From assembly GCF_000972845.2 (NCBI RefSeq), contig NC_040028.1, positions 12,553,744-12,617,743 of the forward strand: a stretch of DNA of 64,000 nucleotides, in the 5' to 3' direction. This DNA comes from Larimichthys crocea (lineage: Eukaryota > Chordata > Actinopteri > Sciaenidae). The stretch's first letter is position 1, and every line of letters begins with the position of its first letter. Positions 1-10,892 of the stretch are shown piece by piece. The notes below the pieces were generated by a model. That model searched no databases. It saw only the letters and a program-made list of their open reading frames with translations, and was not told the origin of the DNA. The translations under genes and the position numbers were made by a program.

Positions 1-108
1 GAGTGAATCAATTATCACCATCTAATCATATGCATTGAATTTCACTTTATTTTTTCATCTTTGGTTCGTATTTACAGGACTACAAATCTTCCAGAATGTT
101 AAACGTAC

Positions 109-369
109 CTGGCAGTAACGTGGTTGGTCTTCCTCTCTCAGTGTGATGTAGATCATTTTCATCCTTTACTGTAATCTCACACACATATTTCATGCTCATG
201 TCCTCAGGTCCGATGTTGAATATGATAAAGAGGAACTTTTTGGGATTGACTTCAAGACAGGTGATGTTCTCACTCTTTTTCACTCCTTTCTGGCAGAGTA
301 TGTTTCCAGAACTGTCTGTTCTGAGAGTGAACAGAGATCTATTAGACAGAGCACATCTGCCAGCATGAG
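109..369 (-). CDS. ICOS-like exon 2 (single V-type Ig domain exon)
   Basis: The 261-nt exon is open throughout and bounded by CAG at 372..370 and a GTACG donor at 108..107, phase 1 to phase 1. It carries all four cysteines of the domain. The acceptor tract is A-rich and weak, so the exact 5' boundary is uncertain. Unlike ctla4 and cd28 here, this V domain is not split by an intron. Confidence 0.6.
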
Positions 370-2155
370 CTGAGTTTCTGATTTTTATTTTTTTAAATTA
401 GTTTAAAGGAATAATAATACATATTTTGGGGAACACTTAATTACATGCCAAGATTTAGATGAGATGATTGAAACAGTACAACTGACATACTTTCCTTGAG
501 TATTTCTAATCTATGGTACTTCATACTTCTACTCCATCACATTTCAGAGGGAAATATTGCATGTTTTACTCCACCAGTTATTTACACTTGCAAAAATGTG
601 ATATGCTTATATGAAATCATGCAATACTCTAATACTAATAAACTCAGAAGTACCTCTGATTGGCTCTACATTGATTAACTACAATATTACAATGCTCTTA
701 CAATGTTTTACTCTGTGAAAGGAACCATTCATTCAACATTCAACATCGGCCAATGCCAATCACAGCCTTCTATTTATCTTGGTGCATTATTTACTAAGTG
801 ATTCTTAATGACACATTAAGTAAAGTAACATAAATTGACAACGTTTTATTTATCAGGAGGCAATGTGTGCAATATATTCAGTCTCCCTCTTATCGACAAG
901 GGCAGCTTACATCTGGGAACAGTTAGTGTTAGTGTAACAAAAGACCAGTGTAGGCAGTGTAACTGAGGAGGAGGGTGGATTTTTTATTTCTTATTCGTCA
1001 ATTTGATTTTACTTGATTCTCAGTGTTTACTCATAAATGTGATCACCTTTTTTTTTTTTAAATAAGCTGCTTTACAAAACACTGAGTTAGACCTGGAGGA
1101 GGATCGTTGCAGCCGTTGGCTCATGGTCTTGTGGTTAAACCGCAAGCAGTACACTCCTTTCCTCTCTTTGTTTTTCTGTGCCAAGATAGACTGGGTAAAT
1201 ATGTGGTCTATTCTCAAACGAGACCTTCAAAAAGTGGTCTCAAAAACCAAGACCAAACAGCAGCACTACAACACTGTTCAGTACTTTCAGTCAGGCTACT
1301 GTTTCCAGTCTTTATGCTCGGATCTGTTTAAACCTGATAACTTTTAACATTGTACTGTGATGCTAATTTACTGGTTTCAAATTCGCCGATTTGAGTGAAG
1401 TGTGGTTATGCAGATAAGGCGGTGCAGTGCAGTTTTGGTATTTGTTTTGGGAGCTGCTGAGACCAGCTCTAACCAGCTCTATACTTCCTTTGATAAGAAA
1501 TCATGAAGCCTTTTTTAAAGCAACTAATTTGATTAAATGAGAAACTGACGACATTGATGGCAAAGAGAAAATAGACACAAAGAAGTTCAAACTGGAGTTA
1601 AATGCGATAAAAAGCTGCATGCATGAACCTTCTTCATTTGTGTATTTCACAGATCCCCCCAAAACACACACACCACTAGAATACATACGGTGACATGCTG
1701 AGGAGTTGAAAGTCTTCCACAGAGGTGACTTCTGCGGTGTGTTCACAGCTGATAGACGCTAACTCATCTTGGTTTACAGTTCGATTCTGTGGTTGAATCA
1801 CTTTAAAATCTGATAAATGAAAAGGATTCAGCTTCAACATTCATGCTTAACTAGCTCGTCTTCTGTTTGTGAATCATTATGGTAATATCCTGTGTGTTGC
1901 TGCTGTGTGTCAGAAATACAAATAATTATACACCAAACATGTAAACCATCAGCTCAGATTATTTGCCGGATCTTTATGAATGGTCGCCATTATCATTATA
2001 ATACAAGAAATAAATATAAGTATGAAAAATGTTTTTTAAAGTAAGAACTGTATATTCAAATAGAAATTAGTTTTAAAGTGAGTCCTACCATAGCAATAGA
2101 TGAGGCTCAGATGAGTTATGAAGACGATAAAGCTGCTGAAGCTGTGTGCTGTCAT
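109..2155 (-). CDS. ICOS-like / CD28-family receptor, 5' part of gene (exons 1-2; continues left of window)
   Basis: Visible coding exons are 2155..2089 and 369..109, both ending in phase 1. The predicted product starts with a hydrophobic signal peptide (residues 1-22) and continues into an Ig V-type domain with four cysteines at residues 28, 48, 60 and 86. CD28, CTLA4 and ICOS have two cystine bridges in this domain; the motif ILC (46-48), a later C, a run of aromatic and aliphatic residues (FLFIIF, 68-73) and YVC (84-86) follow human ICOS in order and approximate spacing. Family knowledge: these are T-cell surface receptors that bind B7-type ligands. The gene lies third after cd28 and ctla4 on the same strand, the position of ICOS in mammals. 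The proline ligand loop (FDPPPF in human ICOS) is not visible; the loop is charged and ends in a Gly-Arg-Pro-Thr stretch. The part before the first cysteine is very short, so a small exon may be missing. Stalk, membrane and tail exons lie outside the window. Another CD28-family or V-set receptor is possible. Confidence 0.55.
480..690. repeat. dispersed teleost repeat with AGTACTT-like blocks
   Basis: The segment has alternating 'tacttctactcca' and 'ttactccaccagtta' blocks and the phrase 'catttcagagggaaatattg'. Related blocks occur at 38340-38960. It lies in the intron between the two visible exons of the ICOS-like gene. The remainder of that intron (691-2088) shows no further gene-like content to me. 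Confidence 0.4.
2089..2155 (-). CDS. ICOS-like exon 1 (signal peptide)
   Basis: ATG at 2155..2153 opens 22 codons rich in Phe, Ile, Leu and Ser, a typical signal peptide ending near LIYCY, followed by a GTAGG donor at 2088. The donor is phase 1, as in exon 1 of cd28 and ctla4 in this window. No competing upstream ATG in frame was chosen because the hydrophobic stretch begins directly after this Met. Confidence 0.5.
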
Positions 2156-2159
2156 CTCA

Positions 2160-3269
2160 GCGTTTCTGCTCCTTCTCCACCTACTGTCCCACTGTTAACC
2201 TACCTCACAATCACAGAGCTCATTCTGCTGCCGAGCTCTTAATTAAACAGGAAAAAGGAAATCTGAGGTTGGACTAGACAGTGATCTGGCCAAATTCTGT
2301 GTTCCTGTGGTGCCTGTGCTTCGCTGCTGTCATGCCTCCACGCTCTCCAGTTATCAACTGCCAATCGAAGTTTTTCTTTCTGTACTTTTTGTGGGTGGCA
2401 CATGTTCCTGTTGCAAACATTCATCGTGCAATAGGATGTTTTTGTCTTTCAGAATAAAAAGTGTAAGTGACACCACTTTCTGTACAACTGGAAATATCTT
2501 TAAATATGTGGAAAGGTTCACAACTTTTACTACTATTTACAAATTAGCAACCATTACTAATTATAGGTATGTGTATGGGGTGTGGCCTCCCTCCAGGTCA
2601 CTGTCTGGCTTTGGAGTTGGCTCCTGCAGGATTGAGAGGAGCCACTCTTCTACATCAGTGGTCTGCTGTCTTTGCCTCCTCCTTGGGTCAGTGCAAGCCC
2701 CCCTTGGACTCTGGGACCTGTAGGGTCTGTCTCTCTTCCCAGATGTGAAAGGCCCCGGTACAGACTGTGTCTGTGCTGTAGACTGTAGACTGACGGTGTA
2801 TCAGATCCACATACAGACACTGGTGTAGATGACCTCTCCTCCTCTGCCAAAACAGTGCCCAGGTTGCTTTTCGAACTAAAAAACAAACACATACAGATAA
2901 ACAAATAAGTCACATTAGTGTCAGAGTCAGAATCGATTACTTCATTTTAAATGAGCACATACATCTTACAGATTACATCACCATCTATAATGCTATATAA
3001 TAATAATATCCTAATAAAAATAACGACAACAACAAGAATTTCATACTGACCTTCTCGGATGGAGGTGGGACAAAAGAAAAGACATGATGTCCTTGTATTT
3101 CTAGTCCTTTTGAGATCCCCCCGCTGAGCCGCTGGCAGACACCTTCTTCCGGCTTTTTACAAAGCTGTCGCTCAGTGTACGCCATTTTGCCTAGCAGGGA
3201 TCAGCTGGATAAAGAGACGCATATTAAAAAATAATCATACATTGAAATCATCTTTTTTTTTACTTTTCA
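2160..3269. other. upstream of ICOS-like gene and left flank of Harbinger; weak minus-strand ORFs
   Basis: The first few hundred bases are presumably the promoter and 5' UTR of the ICOS-like gene; I see no canonical TATA box. Two short minus-strand ORFs at 3185..2985 and 2913..2650 lie next to the Harbinger transposase. They are Ser/Gly/Pro rich and could be the divergent accessory DNA-binding ORF that Harbinger elements carry, but I see no diagnostic Myb or MADF motif. Confidence 0.2.
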
Positions 3270-3950
3270 CTTTACAGGTACTTGGCTTCTGGGGACTCAC
3301 TCATCAGCCTAGCGTTCAATTAGCGCCTTGGCCACGCAACAGTGATAAACTCTGTTCACATGGTGTGTGCCGCCATTGAAAAGGTCATGATGGAGAAGTT
3401 TTTACCACAGCTGACTACAGCAACATGGAAAGACAAAAGTGGGAAAAGTGGAACTTCCCAGATTGCCTGGGAGCACTTGATGGCAAACATGTCATCATTC
3501 AAGTGCCACCCAACTCTGGTAGTCAGTATTTCAACTACAAAAAGACTTTTCATTCCCTTTGAAGCACTACCTGTAGAGACCCTACCCAGGACAGAACCTA
3601 ACCCATAAAAAGAGGATTTTCAATTACAGGCTCTCCAGAGCGAGGATGAAAATGCCTTTGGCATTTTGGCGTCACGTTGGAGGATTTTCCACCGGAGGAT
3701 TAACCTGCACCTCAAAAACGTGGACACACTTGTAGTGGCAGCATGCATCCTGCACAATTTCCTCCTTGTCCCAAGTGAAAATGTGCAGCTGCTAGCAGAG
3801 GCAGAGGAACTTGGGAGACACATGGCACCGGTACGAAACATGGGAGGAAACAGAGCATCAAGAGAAGCCTGTGCTATCAGGGAGAGCTTGGCTACTTTCT
3901 TCACCTCCCCTGAGGGCAGTGTGTCCTGGCAGGATAGAATGATTTAAATG
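3270..3950 (+). pseudogene. Harbinger/PIF (HARBI1-like) transposase, deleted and frameshifted
   Basis: The first part (about 3275-3565) reads, across frames, as the N-terminal half of a PIF/Harbinger transposase. It contains WNFPDCLGALDGKHVIIQVP, with the first catalytic Asp in ALDGKH, followed by PPNSGSQYFNYKKTF. The second part (about 3620-3947) resumes with FNYRLSRAR, then after a one-base frame change ENAFGILASRWRIF (the family's catalytic Glu region), and ends in VDTLVVAACILHNFLL. The middle third with the second catalytic Asp is deleted, and stops interrupt the frame. It is therefore a dead copy. Intact transposases of this family excise and insert DNA at 3-bp AT-rich targets. Terminal repeats were not delimited. 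Confidence 0.8.
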
Positions 3951-4395
3951 ACTATGAAATGTCAAACAGAATAGGCCTAATAAATAAATAATTCATTTAT
4001 ATACATATAAAACATAACTTAACTTTAACTTACTGCATTTCATGACTTTATATCAGATAATAAAAGTTAGAATACCATGGACAGTTATTTCAAAGTTTTT
4101 CATAGGTTTGACACATATGTAACTAGAGAACGTCATTGTCATTTTAATGCACATAAACAAACTATTTGTTTTCAAACAACATTATTGGACCAAAATACAA
4201 ACTTACCATCCATTGCTCCACGCCACATCTTTTTTGTTGGTGTCCTAGGATGTGAGGTGTCATAAACGATAGCTTGATTTTGGACCTCCAGAATCAACTT
4301 CTCCTCAACCATGGTGTCGACGGGGTGAAAAGACACCTGAAAACCTCTGACCTGTTGACTTCAGGTCAGCCCTGCCTATTATGACGTGTTCTTGT
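3951..4395. other. right flank of Harbinger element; nothing else recognised
   Basis: AT-rich sequence between the Harbinger fragment and the next LINE. The 'ccatggtgtcgacggggtg' region near 4308-4328 could be part of the Harbinger right end, but no terminal repeat was matched. Confidence 0.3.
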
Positions 4396-4886
4396 AATCA
4401 AATCAAATCAAAACAAATCAATTTTATTTGTATAGCCCAAAGTCACAAAGTACATTTGCCTCAGAGGGCTTTACAATCTGTACAGGGAGTGACACCCTCT
4501 GTCCTTAGACCCTCGGTTCGAGTGAGGAAAAACTTGCCAACAAAAACCTTTAACAGGGAAAAAATGTGGAAGAAACCTCAGGAAGAGCCACAGAGGAGGG
4601 ATCCCTCTCCCAGGACGGACAGACGCGCAATGGATGTCACGTGTACAGAGCAAATATACAGAGACAAATTGTACAATTACAATGAATGATAAAATGACCA
4701 CAGTAGCAGATATGGTAGCAATAATGACAGTAATAATATGTGTAGTGGACGTCGTGCAGGATCACAGCAGCAGCCACGATCCACGAGAACCTGCTGGACG
4801 ACAGAGCACAGAAACTCCGGGGAAGTTTGGTTAGTAACATGCATTAATGAGACATGTCCACAGATGGAGAGATGGAGAGATGGAGC

Positions 4887-4936
<50 letters not shown>

Positions 4937-5666
4937 GTTTTCGGTAAGGGAGATGTGTGCATCTTCAACCAATACCGTGCCTGGCTAGGCATAACCCTCG
5001 GTGGGGTCCCCCGGCAGTCTAATCCTATGGCAGCATAACTAAGGGATGACCTGAGCAAGCCCTAACTATAAGCTTTATCAAAAAGGAAAGTCTTAAGTCT
5101 ATTCTTAAAGGTGTTGACCGTGTCTGCCTCCCGAACCCAGAATGGTAGTTTGTTCCACAGAAGAGGAGCCTGATAGCTGAAAGCTCTGGCTCCCAATCTA
5201 CTTTTGGAGACTATAGGAACCACAAGGAACCCAGCATCCTGAGAGCGCAGTGTTCTAGAGGGGTAATAAGGTATTATGAGCTCTTTTAGATATGATGGTG
5301 CCTGACCATGAAGAGATTTGTAAGTAAGGAGAAGAATTTTAAATTCTATTCTAGATTTAATAGGTAGCCAATGCAAGGAAGCCAAAATGGGAGAGATGTG
5401 ATCTCTGATCTTGGTTCCTGTCAGAACACGTGCAGCAGCATTCTGAATTAACTGCAAAGTCCTAAGAGACTTATTAGAGCAGCCTGATAACAAAGAGTTA
5501 CAATAGTCCAGCCTTGAAGTAACAAATGCGTGGACTAGTTTTTCTGCATCCGCTTGAGAGACAATGCATCCGATTTTAGCGATGTTACGTAAGTGGAAGA
5601 ATGCAGTCCTCCAAATTTGTTTTATGTGGATGTTAAAGGACAAATCCTGATCAAAAACAACTCTAA
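4396..5666 (-). mobile_element. 5'-truncated L2/CR1-like LINE, with 3' UTR
   Basis: The minus-strand ORF at 5643..5062 encodes the conserved C-terminal region downstream of reverse transcriptase: LDYCNSLLSGCSNKSL, then [37 protein letters not shown] and PLLWNKLPFWV. It is 193 codons without a stop. The 3' UTR contains a GA/CT tract (about 4889-4934), a segment recurring at 19235-19520 and 40640-40740, and a 3' tail at 4396-4470 of the 'attttatttgtatagccc' type common in teleost LINEs. The copy is 5'-truncated near 5666, as usual for target-primed reverse transcription. The same protein recurs at 34471-34937 (minus) and 39798-40379 (plus). Confidence 0.85.
4886..4934. repeat. (GA)n microsatellite inside the LINE 3' UTR
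   Basis: An essentially pure GA dinucleotide run. The same position of the sister LINE at 40540-40620 carries a longer CT/GA run, so the tract is part of the element and varies between copies. Confidence 0.9.
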
Positions 5667-6773
5667 AACTAAAATTTGGATTTTAATTCTCTTTCCAGAA
5701 ACAATGTCTGGTTGGAAAAGATCAGTGGCCTGTTGTTACTTAAGTAACAATACCACAGCATTATTCTGTACAAATATACATACGTGGATCATTGTAAATT
5801 TCCCCTCCACTCAAACATGTGTTTTGCTTGTTGTTCCGTCACTTGGATGTTTGAGCTTCACTGTGCAGAAAGAATGAGTAAAGTTTTTCTGCCGTCACCG
5901 TAAATCTCAGTATGTACGTACTGGCAGGATTTTATGACGTCACAATTTGCTTTGAGGCCAGTTGTGGTCTAAAATGCAACTAAGTGTGTTGTGGAAACTT
6001 GAGGTCACAGATGCTGAGGATGAACTTTTCAGTGAAGTAGCTGACATCCTGACACCGCCTGTTGTTAAACACAAACTTTTGCAAACTTTTGAACATTTGC
6101 ATATTCATAGATTTTAGGTATTGTAATGACAGAGAAAGAACAGGCGTAATTTAAGTAATTTTAAGTTTGTAATTCTTTAAAAAAAACAACAACATATCTG
6201 ACACTAATTATTACTCAAGATGCCTGGACAGGACAAAGAACGCCTCTGAAATGTAGGAGAAAACATGTATGTGTATAATGACAGAGAGCTCTGAAATGGG
6301 ATAAAGAATTGGGATGAAGAGTAAAGTAGGTGTTTTGTGTTTGTGGCTGTCTGCATTCGAGTGAGTGAGAAAAATCACTATCAGTTCATTTTCTTTGTGC
6401 TACCAATCACTGCTTTGAAGTACATAGCTGTATGTGCCCCCTGTCAGCAAAAAGTTACTTTGACAGAAAATCTACATTTTTATTATTTCCTCTGTCATAA
6501 CCAGAATCAGCAGTGTTAACTCACATCCTGTTTTTCAGAGTTTGCACTTCTGTGAAATCTTCCTGCATGACTGTGTGTGATGAATAAAACCACAGACAGA
6601 ATCAACGTCAGCACACTGAAATGTGTTCTTATTGATAAGTTTTCTTTGTTCATTTTATATGTAGGGCCACAATTGTCTTTTTAACTTGCTCTTGTGTTGC
6701 ATGTGAAAGTAGCCATGCCATTGTAATCTGTGCAGATTATGGTTTGAAATTGTCTGAAACTAATTAACTATAA
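5667..6773. other. no gene recognised
   Basis: AT-rich unique-looking sequence. Short ORFs on both strands have no recognisable domains and no splice-supported structure. Confidence 0.4.
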
Positions 6774-7265
6774 TTAAGGCCATCCCTGAAAAGGACATTG
6801 TCGCCTTGGCAGCATATGTTGCTCCATGGGCAGGTTACCCATCATGCCGTGTGAACAAATGCACCTCCATACCATCACGGATGCTGGCTTTTGAACTGTG
6901 CTCTGATAACAAGCCGGATGGTCCCTCTCATCTTTAGCCCAGAGGACGTGGCGTCCATGATTTCCAAACAGAATTTCAAATGTGGTCTCGTCAGACCACA
7001 GGACTGTTTTCCACTTAAAGTTGGTTGCGTCCACAGAAGGTGGCAGCGTTTCTGGATCTGGTTTATATCCGGTTTCCTCTTCGCCTGGTGGAGTTCCAGC
7101 TGTCATTTGTGGATGCAGCGATGAACTGTGTTCACGGATGATGATTTTTGGAAGTGTTCCTCAGCCCATGCAGGGATGTCCATGACAGAGTCCTGTCTGT
7201 TTTTGATGCAGTGCCCTCTGAGTCTGAAGCTCACGACCATCCAATATTGTTTTTTGGCCTCATTC
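6774..7265 (-). pseudogene. Tc1/mariner-type transposase fragment
   Basis: Minus-strand frames show the Tc1 core WKTVLWSDETTFEILFGNHG, with the second catalytic Asp in WSDE, and then SVMVWRCICSHG, equivalent to the family's MVWG block. Upstream, in another frame, RCIHK and RLLW-type helices continue to about 7265. The copy ends abruptly at 6774, where ORF residues resembling LPRRQCPFQG are followed by a stop. The third catalytic residue region and the terminal repeats are missing, so it is an internal fragment. Confidence 0.8.
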
Positions 7266-7284
7266 TTTGTGAGATGTTCCACCA

Positions 7285-7790
7285 GTTTTTTTTTTTACAT
7301 TCATTACATTACATTACATTACATTACATTACATTGCATTTAGCAGACACTTTTATCCAAAGCGACTTACAGAGGAGGACATAAGCTGAGAAAGGTGTAA
7401 AGGAGCACAGAGTAGTTGTTAGTTTTGTTAGTTTTGTTAGGCAGGGAAGCATTCTCGAAACAGAAAGGTTTTTACAAGTTTTTTAAAGGTCGAAAGGGAT
7501 GTTGCTGTTCTAGTAGCCGTTGGTAGGTCATTCCACCATTTGGGGACGACCACAGAGAAGAGTTTAGAGTGACCTCACTTTGCGAGAGGCGAGGGTACAA
7601 GAACCTAACCCTAACCCTCAGCAATGTTACATTAATGTTACATTTTTCTTTGAGCATTTCACAAATTTTTTTGAAAAGGGGTTTTTCCATCTTGGGGAGT
7701 GGGGTTGCAGCAACTACACCACTAGATGCCACTAAATCGTACACACTGGTCTTTGTAGATTTTGAATTACTCCTCAATCTTCAGTTCAGG
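7285..7790. repeat. ACATT tandem plus common teleost interspersed repeat
   Basis: An (ACATT)n run at about 7300-7337 leads into 'gcatttagcagacactttt' and 'atccaaagcgacttacag', a sequence I recognise as a very common dispersed repeat in fish. It continues with LINE-like 3' sequence to about 7790. No intact ORF. Confidence 0.6.
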
Positions 7791-10299
7791 GAAAGATAAC
7801 TACTGATGAATGTTTTTGTTGTTGTTGTTGTTGTTTTTTTTGCAATGTTAGCAGCTCTGTTCTGTCCCAATCCTGCTCCACTAACAGATTCAATAACTCT
7901 TTCGCCCCCCTTGCCATAAGACCGTACAACAGCTCTTAGTAATAGCAAGAGAGAAAATTGACAATTTGCATTTATTTCTGGACATTCAGCATCTACAGCC
8001 TATCAGAACAGTTTGCAGAAACAACCTAGACACAAATATTTGACTTAGAGAATATATGAGCCTCTGTTTCCAACATTAATGTAACATTGCTGAGGTGAAA
8101 ATGGTATCAGGGGTTCTTCAGGGGTCAATCCTTGGACCATTTCCTTTCCATGAACACAAGTTCCTTTTTAGTAATATTATATGGAAAGCTCCTCTATTCA
8201 TGGGTGGATGAGTTCACTCCTAAAAACAAGCTGGTAAACTGTACTGATAATTTCCATTACCCCCTCTTCCCATACCCTTCTGGTGTCAGATTAAGGAAAA
8301 AAGACGATCTGACATTTAAACCTACTTCACACTGTGATTGACCAGGTCTTTAGTGAGAGAAGAACCTGTGTTTCAACTCTCCGTAGCTCTAGTCATTTTC
8401 CATGTGAACAATATGTCTTAAAATATGCACCATTATCTCTGCCTTTAAAGAATATTAGGTCTACCCCTCTCTATGACAGCTGGCGTTTCACATTGCCTTC
8501 AAGTGTTGTCATTTAAAATGATTATATACTTTTGATTTCTAACAGGGTCAGACATGTCCTGCAAACTAGTCCTGATTGGACATATTAACACCCTAAGACT
8601 GACACACTTGTCGTAGTTCTTAAAACCCAGAGACAAGAAATGTGCTCACACTCAGCATTCTTGTGGTTGGTATACACACAGGAAGTCAGGAACCTGGAAG
8701 TCACGTAACATAACTAGGGCAACTGTTTCAGCTGAAAATATGTTTTAGAAGTAGATTTTTTTATCTCAAGCAGATTCTGAGTACTACATAATTTTATCTA
8801 AGACAGGATAAAGACTACAGTAATGCTCTCTGATTACCAAGATAAACTATAGGAAGGCATCACACGAACATGTACAGGCAAGATCAAATGTGTTACAACT
8901 GAAATGACTTCACTGGCTCCCAGTGACAAAATAAACTTCAACATTTTACTGAAGCAATTACCAGTCTCCGACATGCTCTGCCTACAATCCAGTTAAATTC
9001 AATTCAATTTAAAAACAAAAGCTTAAATGATTTATTAACAAAAAGAGAAGTTTGTGAGAAGCAGCTTGGTTTGGAGAGTGCATAAAGAATGCAGAAAGTA
9101 AGATTAAGTAAGAATAGAAAACGTAATAAATGTTAAAGGTTATGTGCAGTAATGCAAATGGGTAATAATGTATAATAATTACTTTCTGACCGCTGTAGAG
9201 ACAAAGCTCTTATCCGGGTATTTCTCTCAGTCAGAATATTCTTCTTCTTTTTTTAACTCAGCAGAATAGGATCAGATAAGGTGTGTGTGAAACTTTTACT
9301 CACTTTGATGCTGTGCAAAAAGCAAAGTGCAATTTACCCAACTTCCTTTGGCTCATACAATTATACTGTGTATCTTTGTCTGTGCATCTGTAGTGGGTTG
9401 TCTTTCTGAGCTAGATGTTGGGCTTTCTCAGAACCAGTCCAAAGTCTTCTCCCCCAATCATACTCTAGCCTGTGGGTGAATAGAACAGGGTTACTGATAA
9501 TCAAAGCACCAAAAACTTGAAACACTGAAATTTGAAAATCTCAACATGGTGGGACAAGTGTTTAGGTGTTTTAGGCCGCAGGGTTCAAAGTATGTGAAAA
9601 AAGTAGCGGCTTATAGTCCGAAAATTATGGTATGTTCATTTCTGTCTCTCTGCATCACACTTTTTTGACAATAGTTTTATAGGTAGAGCAACAAGACTAC
9701 AACAAGCTGACTGAACCATCAAGGCAAATTGTGTCCAGTGACGCCCTCATCCAGACTCACATTCAGCCTTGGTAGAACACAAGAAGCAAAAGTATGCTCT
9801 TCATGTTAAAATATTTCAGATGTATAATCTTCAAACAAATACTCAGTACCTGAGCAGTATTTGGAAGTTCTGTTCTTGAAACATAATATGGTATTATGTT
9901 TTCCCTTCTGATGTTGATAGATTGTATCTGCTGTATATATACAGACAAAAAGAAAGGTGTTTGAGAAGGTGAAGGCTGTGAAGCTCCTGATGGAGGAGGA
10001 GATGATCCTGTGCAGAGAAATGCAGCAAAACTAGTAGGTGTTGAAGGAACAATCTCTGAAACTGGGAACAATCTCCTCAGACATCTCTTTTTTTTATTTT
10101 AGTGATGGTTATGTGAGGTCTGGCTAGTTCTCTGCATTTTTGTCTTAAATCTTCTTAAATCTATCTTTGAGGTCTGCAGCTAACACTGCCCTCTCCGCTT
10201 TAAAGAAAGGTTTGATTAAAGGATCCTAAATCTTTGTGTTTATATAGTGCGCTCACTTTCATTACTGACTTTATTGACTTTGTTTTTGATATTCTGTTT
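7791..10299. other. no host gene recognised; small TE remnants
   Basis: A plus-strand phrase near 8105-8150 translates as GVLQGSILGPF, matching the reverse-transcriptase GxxQGSxLGP motif, so a LINE scrap lies here. Near 9590-9632 is 'gcggcttatagtccgaaaat', the end of a known dispersed DNA repeat. A (GTT)n stretch lies at 7815-7835. A degenerate plus-strand reading near 9950-10025, rich in Glu, Met and Lys, may be a decayed coding piece. The rest is AT-rich without support for a gene. Confidence 0.35.
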
Positions 10300-10305
10300 T
10301 TACAG

Positions 10306-10388
10306 CCTCTCTTGCTGACTTGGAGGAGGGGGAGATCGGAGAAGATGATGCAGCTGACAGTGATTTCAGCACATCTGATGAGGCCTGA
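10306..10388 (+). CDS. possible 3'-terminal exon of an unidentified gene (acidic C-terminus)
   Basis: A good polypyrimidine tract and CAG acceptor (10287-10305) precede an 83-nt open segment ending in TGA at 10386..10388. It encodes SLADLEEGEIGEDDAADSDF and then STSDEA. An AATAAA signal follows at 10408..10413. Acidic, Ser-rich ends of this kind are common in nuclear or cytoplasmic proteins, but I cannot name the gene. No upstream exon was found with confidence, so this may be a partial retrocopy or a relic. It lies on the strand opposite to the receptor genes. Confidence 0.3.
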
Positions 10389-10407
10389 CTGTGACTGAAC
10401 TACAATT

Positions 10408-10413
10408 AATAAA
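10408..10413 (+). terminator. AATAAA polyadenylation signal after the possible terminal exon
   Basis: A canonical hexamer 20 bases after the TGA of the exon-like segment. It gives some support to a real transcript end, but single AATAAA words are frequent in AT-rich DNA. Confidence 0.3.
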
Positions 10414-10892
10414 ATGATTGATAAAATCAAAAGTTCTCTGTTTAATGTGTTATTCAGTTATTTAGGAGCAGAGGGGGAGGATGAGTTCTGGTCAAGACTT
10501 TGGATTACATTTACGATATCTGTCTGACTGTAATTTATTCAGCTTATATATGATGTGAATTTGAAATGTTTTTCTCATACTGTATGCAGATATATATTTT
10601 TCTATTGAAAGGAGAAATGGAATTCCCCGTGTACAGTTGTTTAACCTGGATCATTCTTCCTAATACAGTACTGTACAGAATACATGTACAGTAACATCAT
10701 TTTATTTATGCTTTCTGAGGTACTCAAAGACACTACATAAGTTAAAAGTCTCATAATACACACTGAAAGCATGAGGCAGCACACTCACAAGGTGAGTTTG
10801 GTTCAGTGTTTTGAACATAGACAGGTCAGTGCTGTCAGTGCTGATGTGCATGAAGAAACAGTTCCTCAGAGACGAGCAGCTATGGAGAAATA
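10414..10892. other. no gene recognised
   Basis: AT-rich spacer between the exon-like segment and the Tc1-like element; nothing identifiable. Confidence 0.4.
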
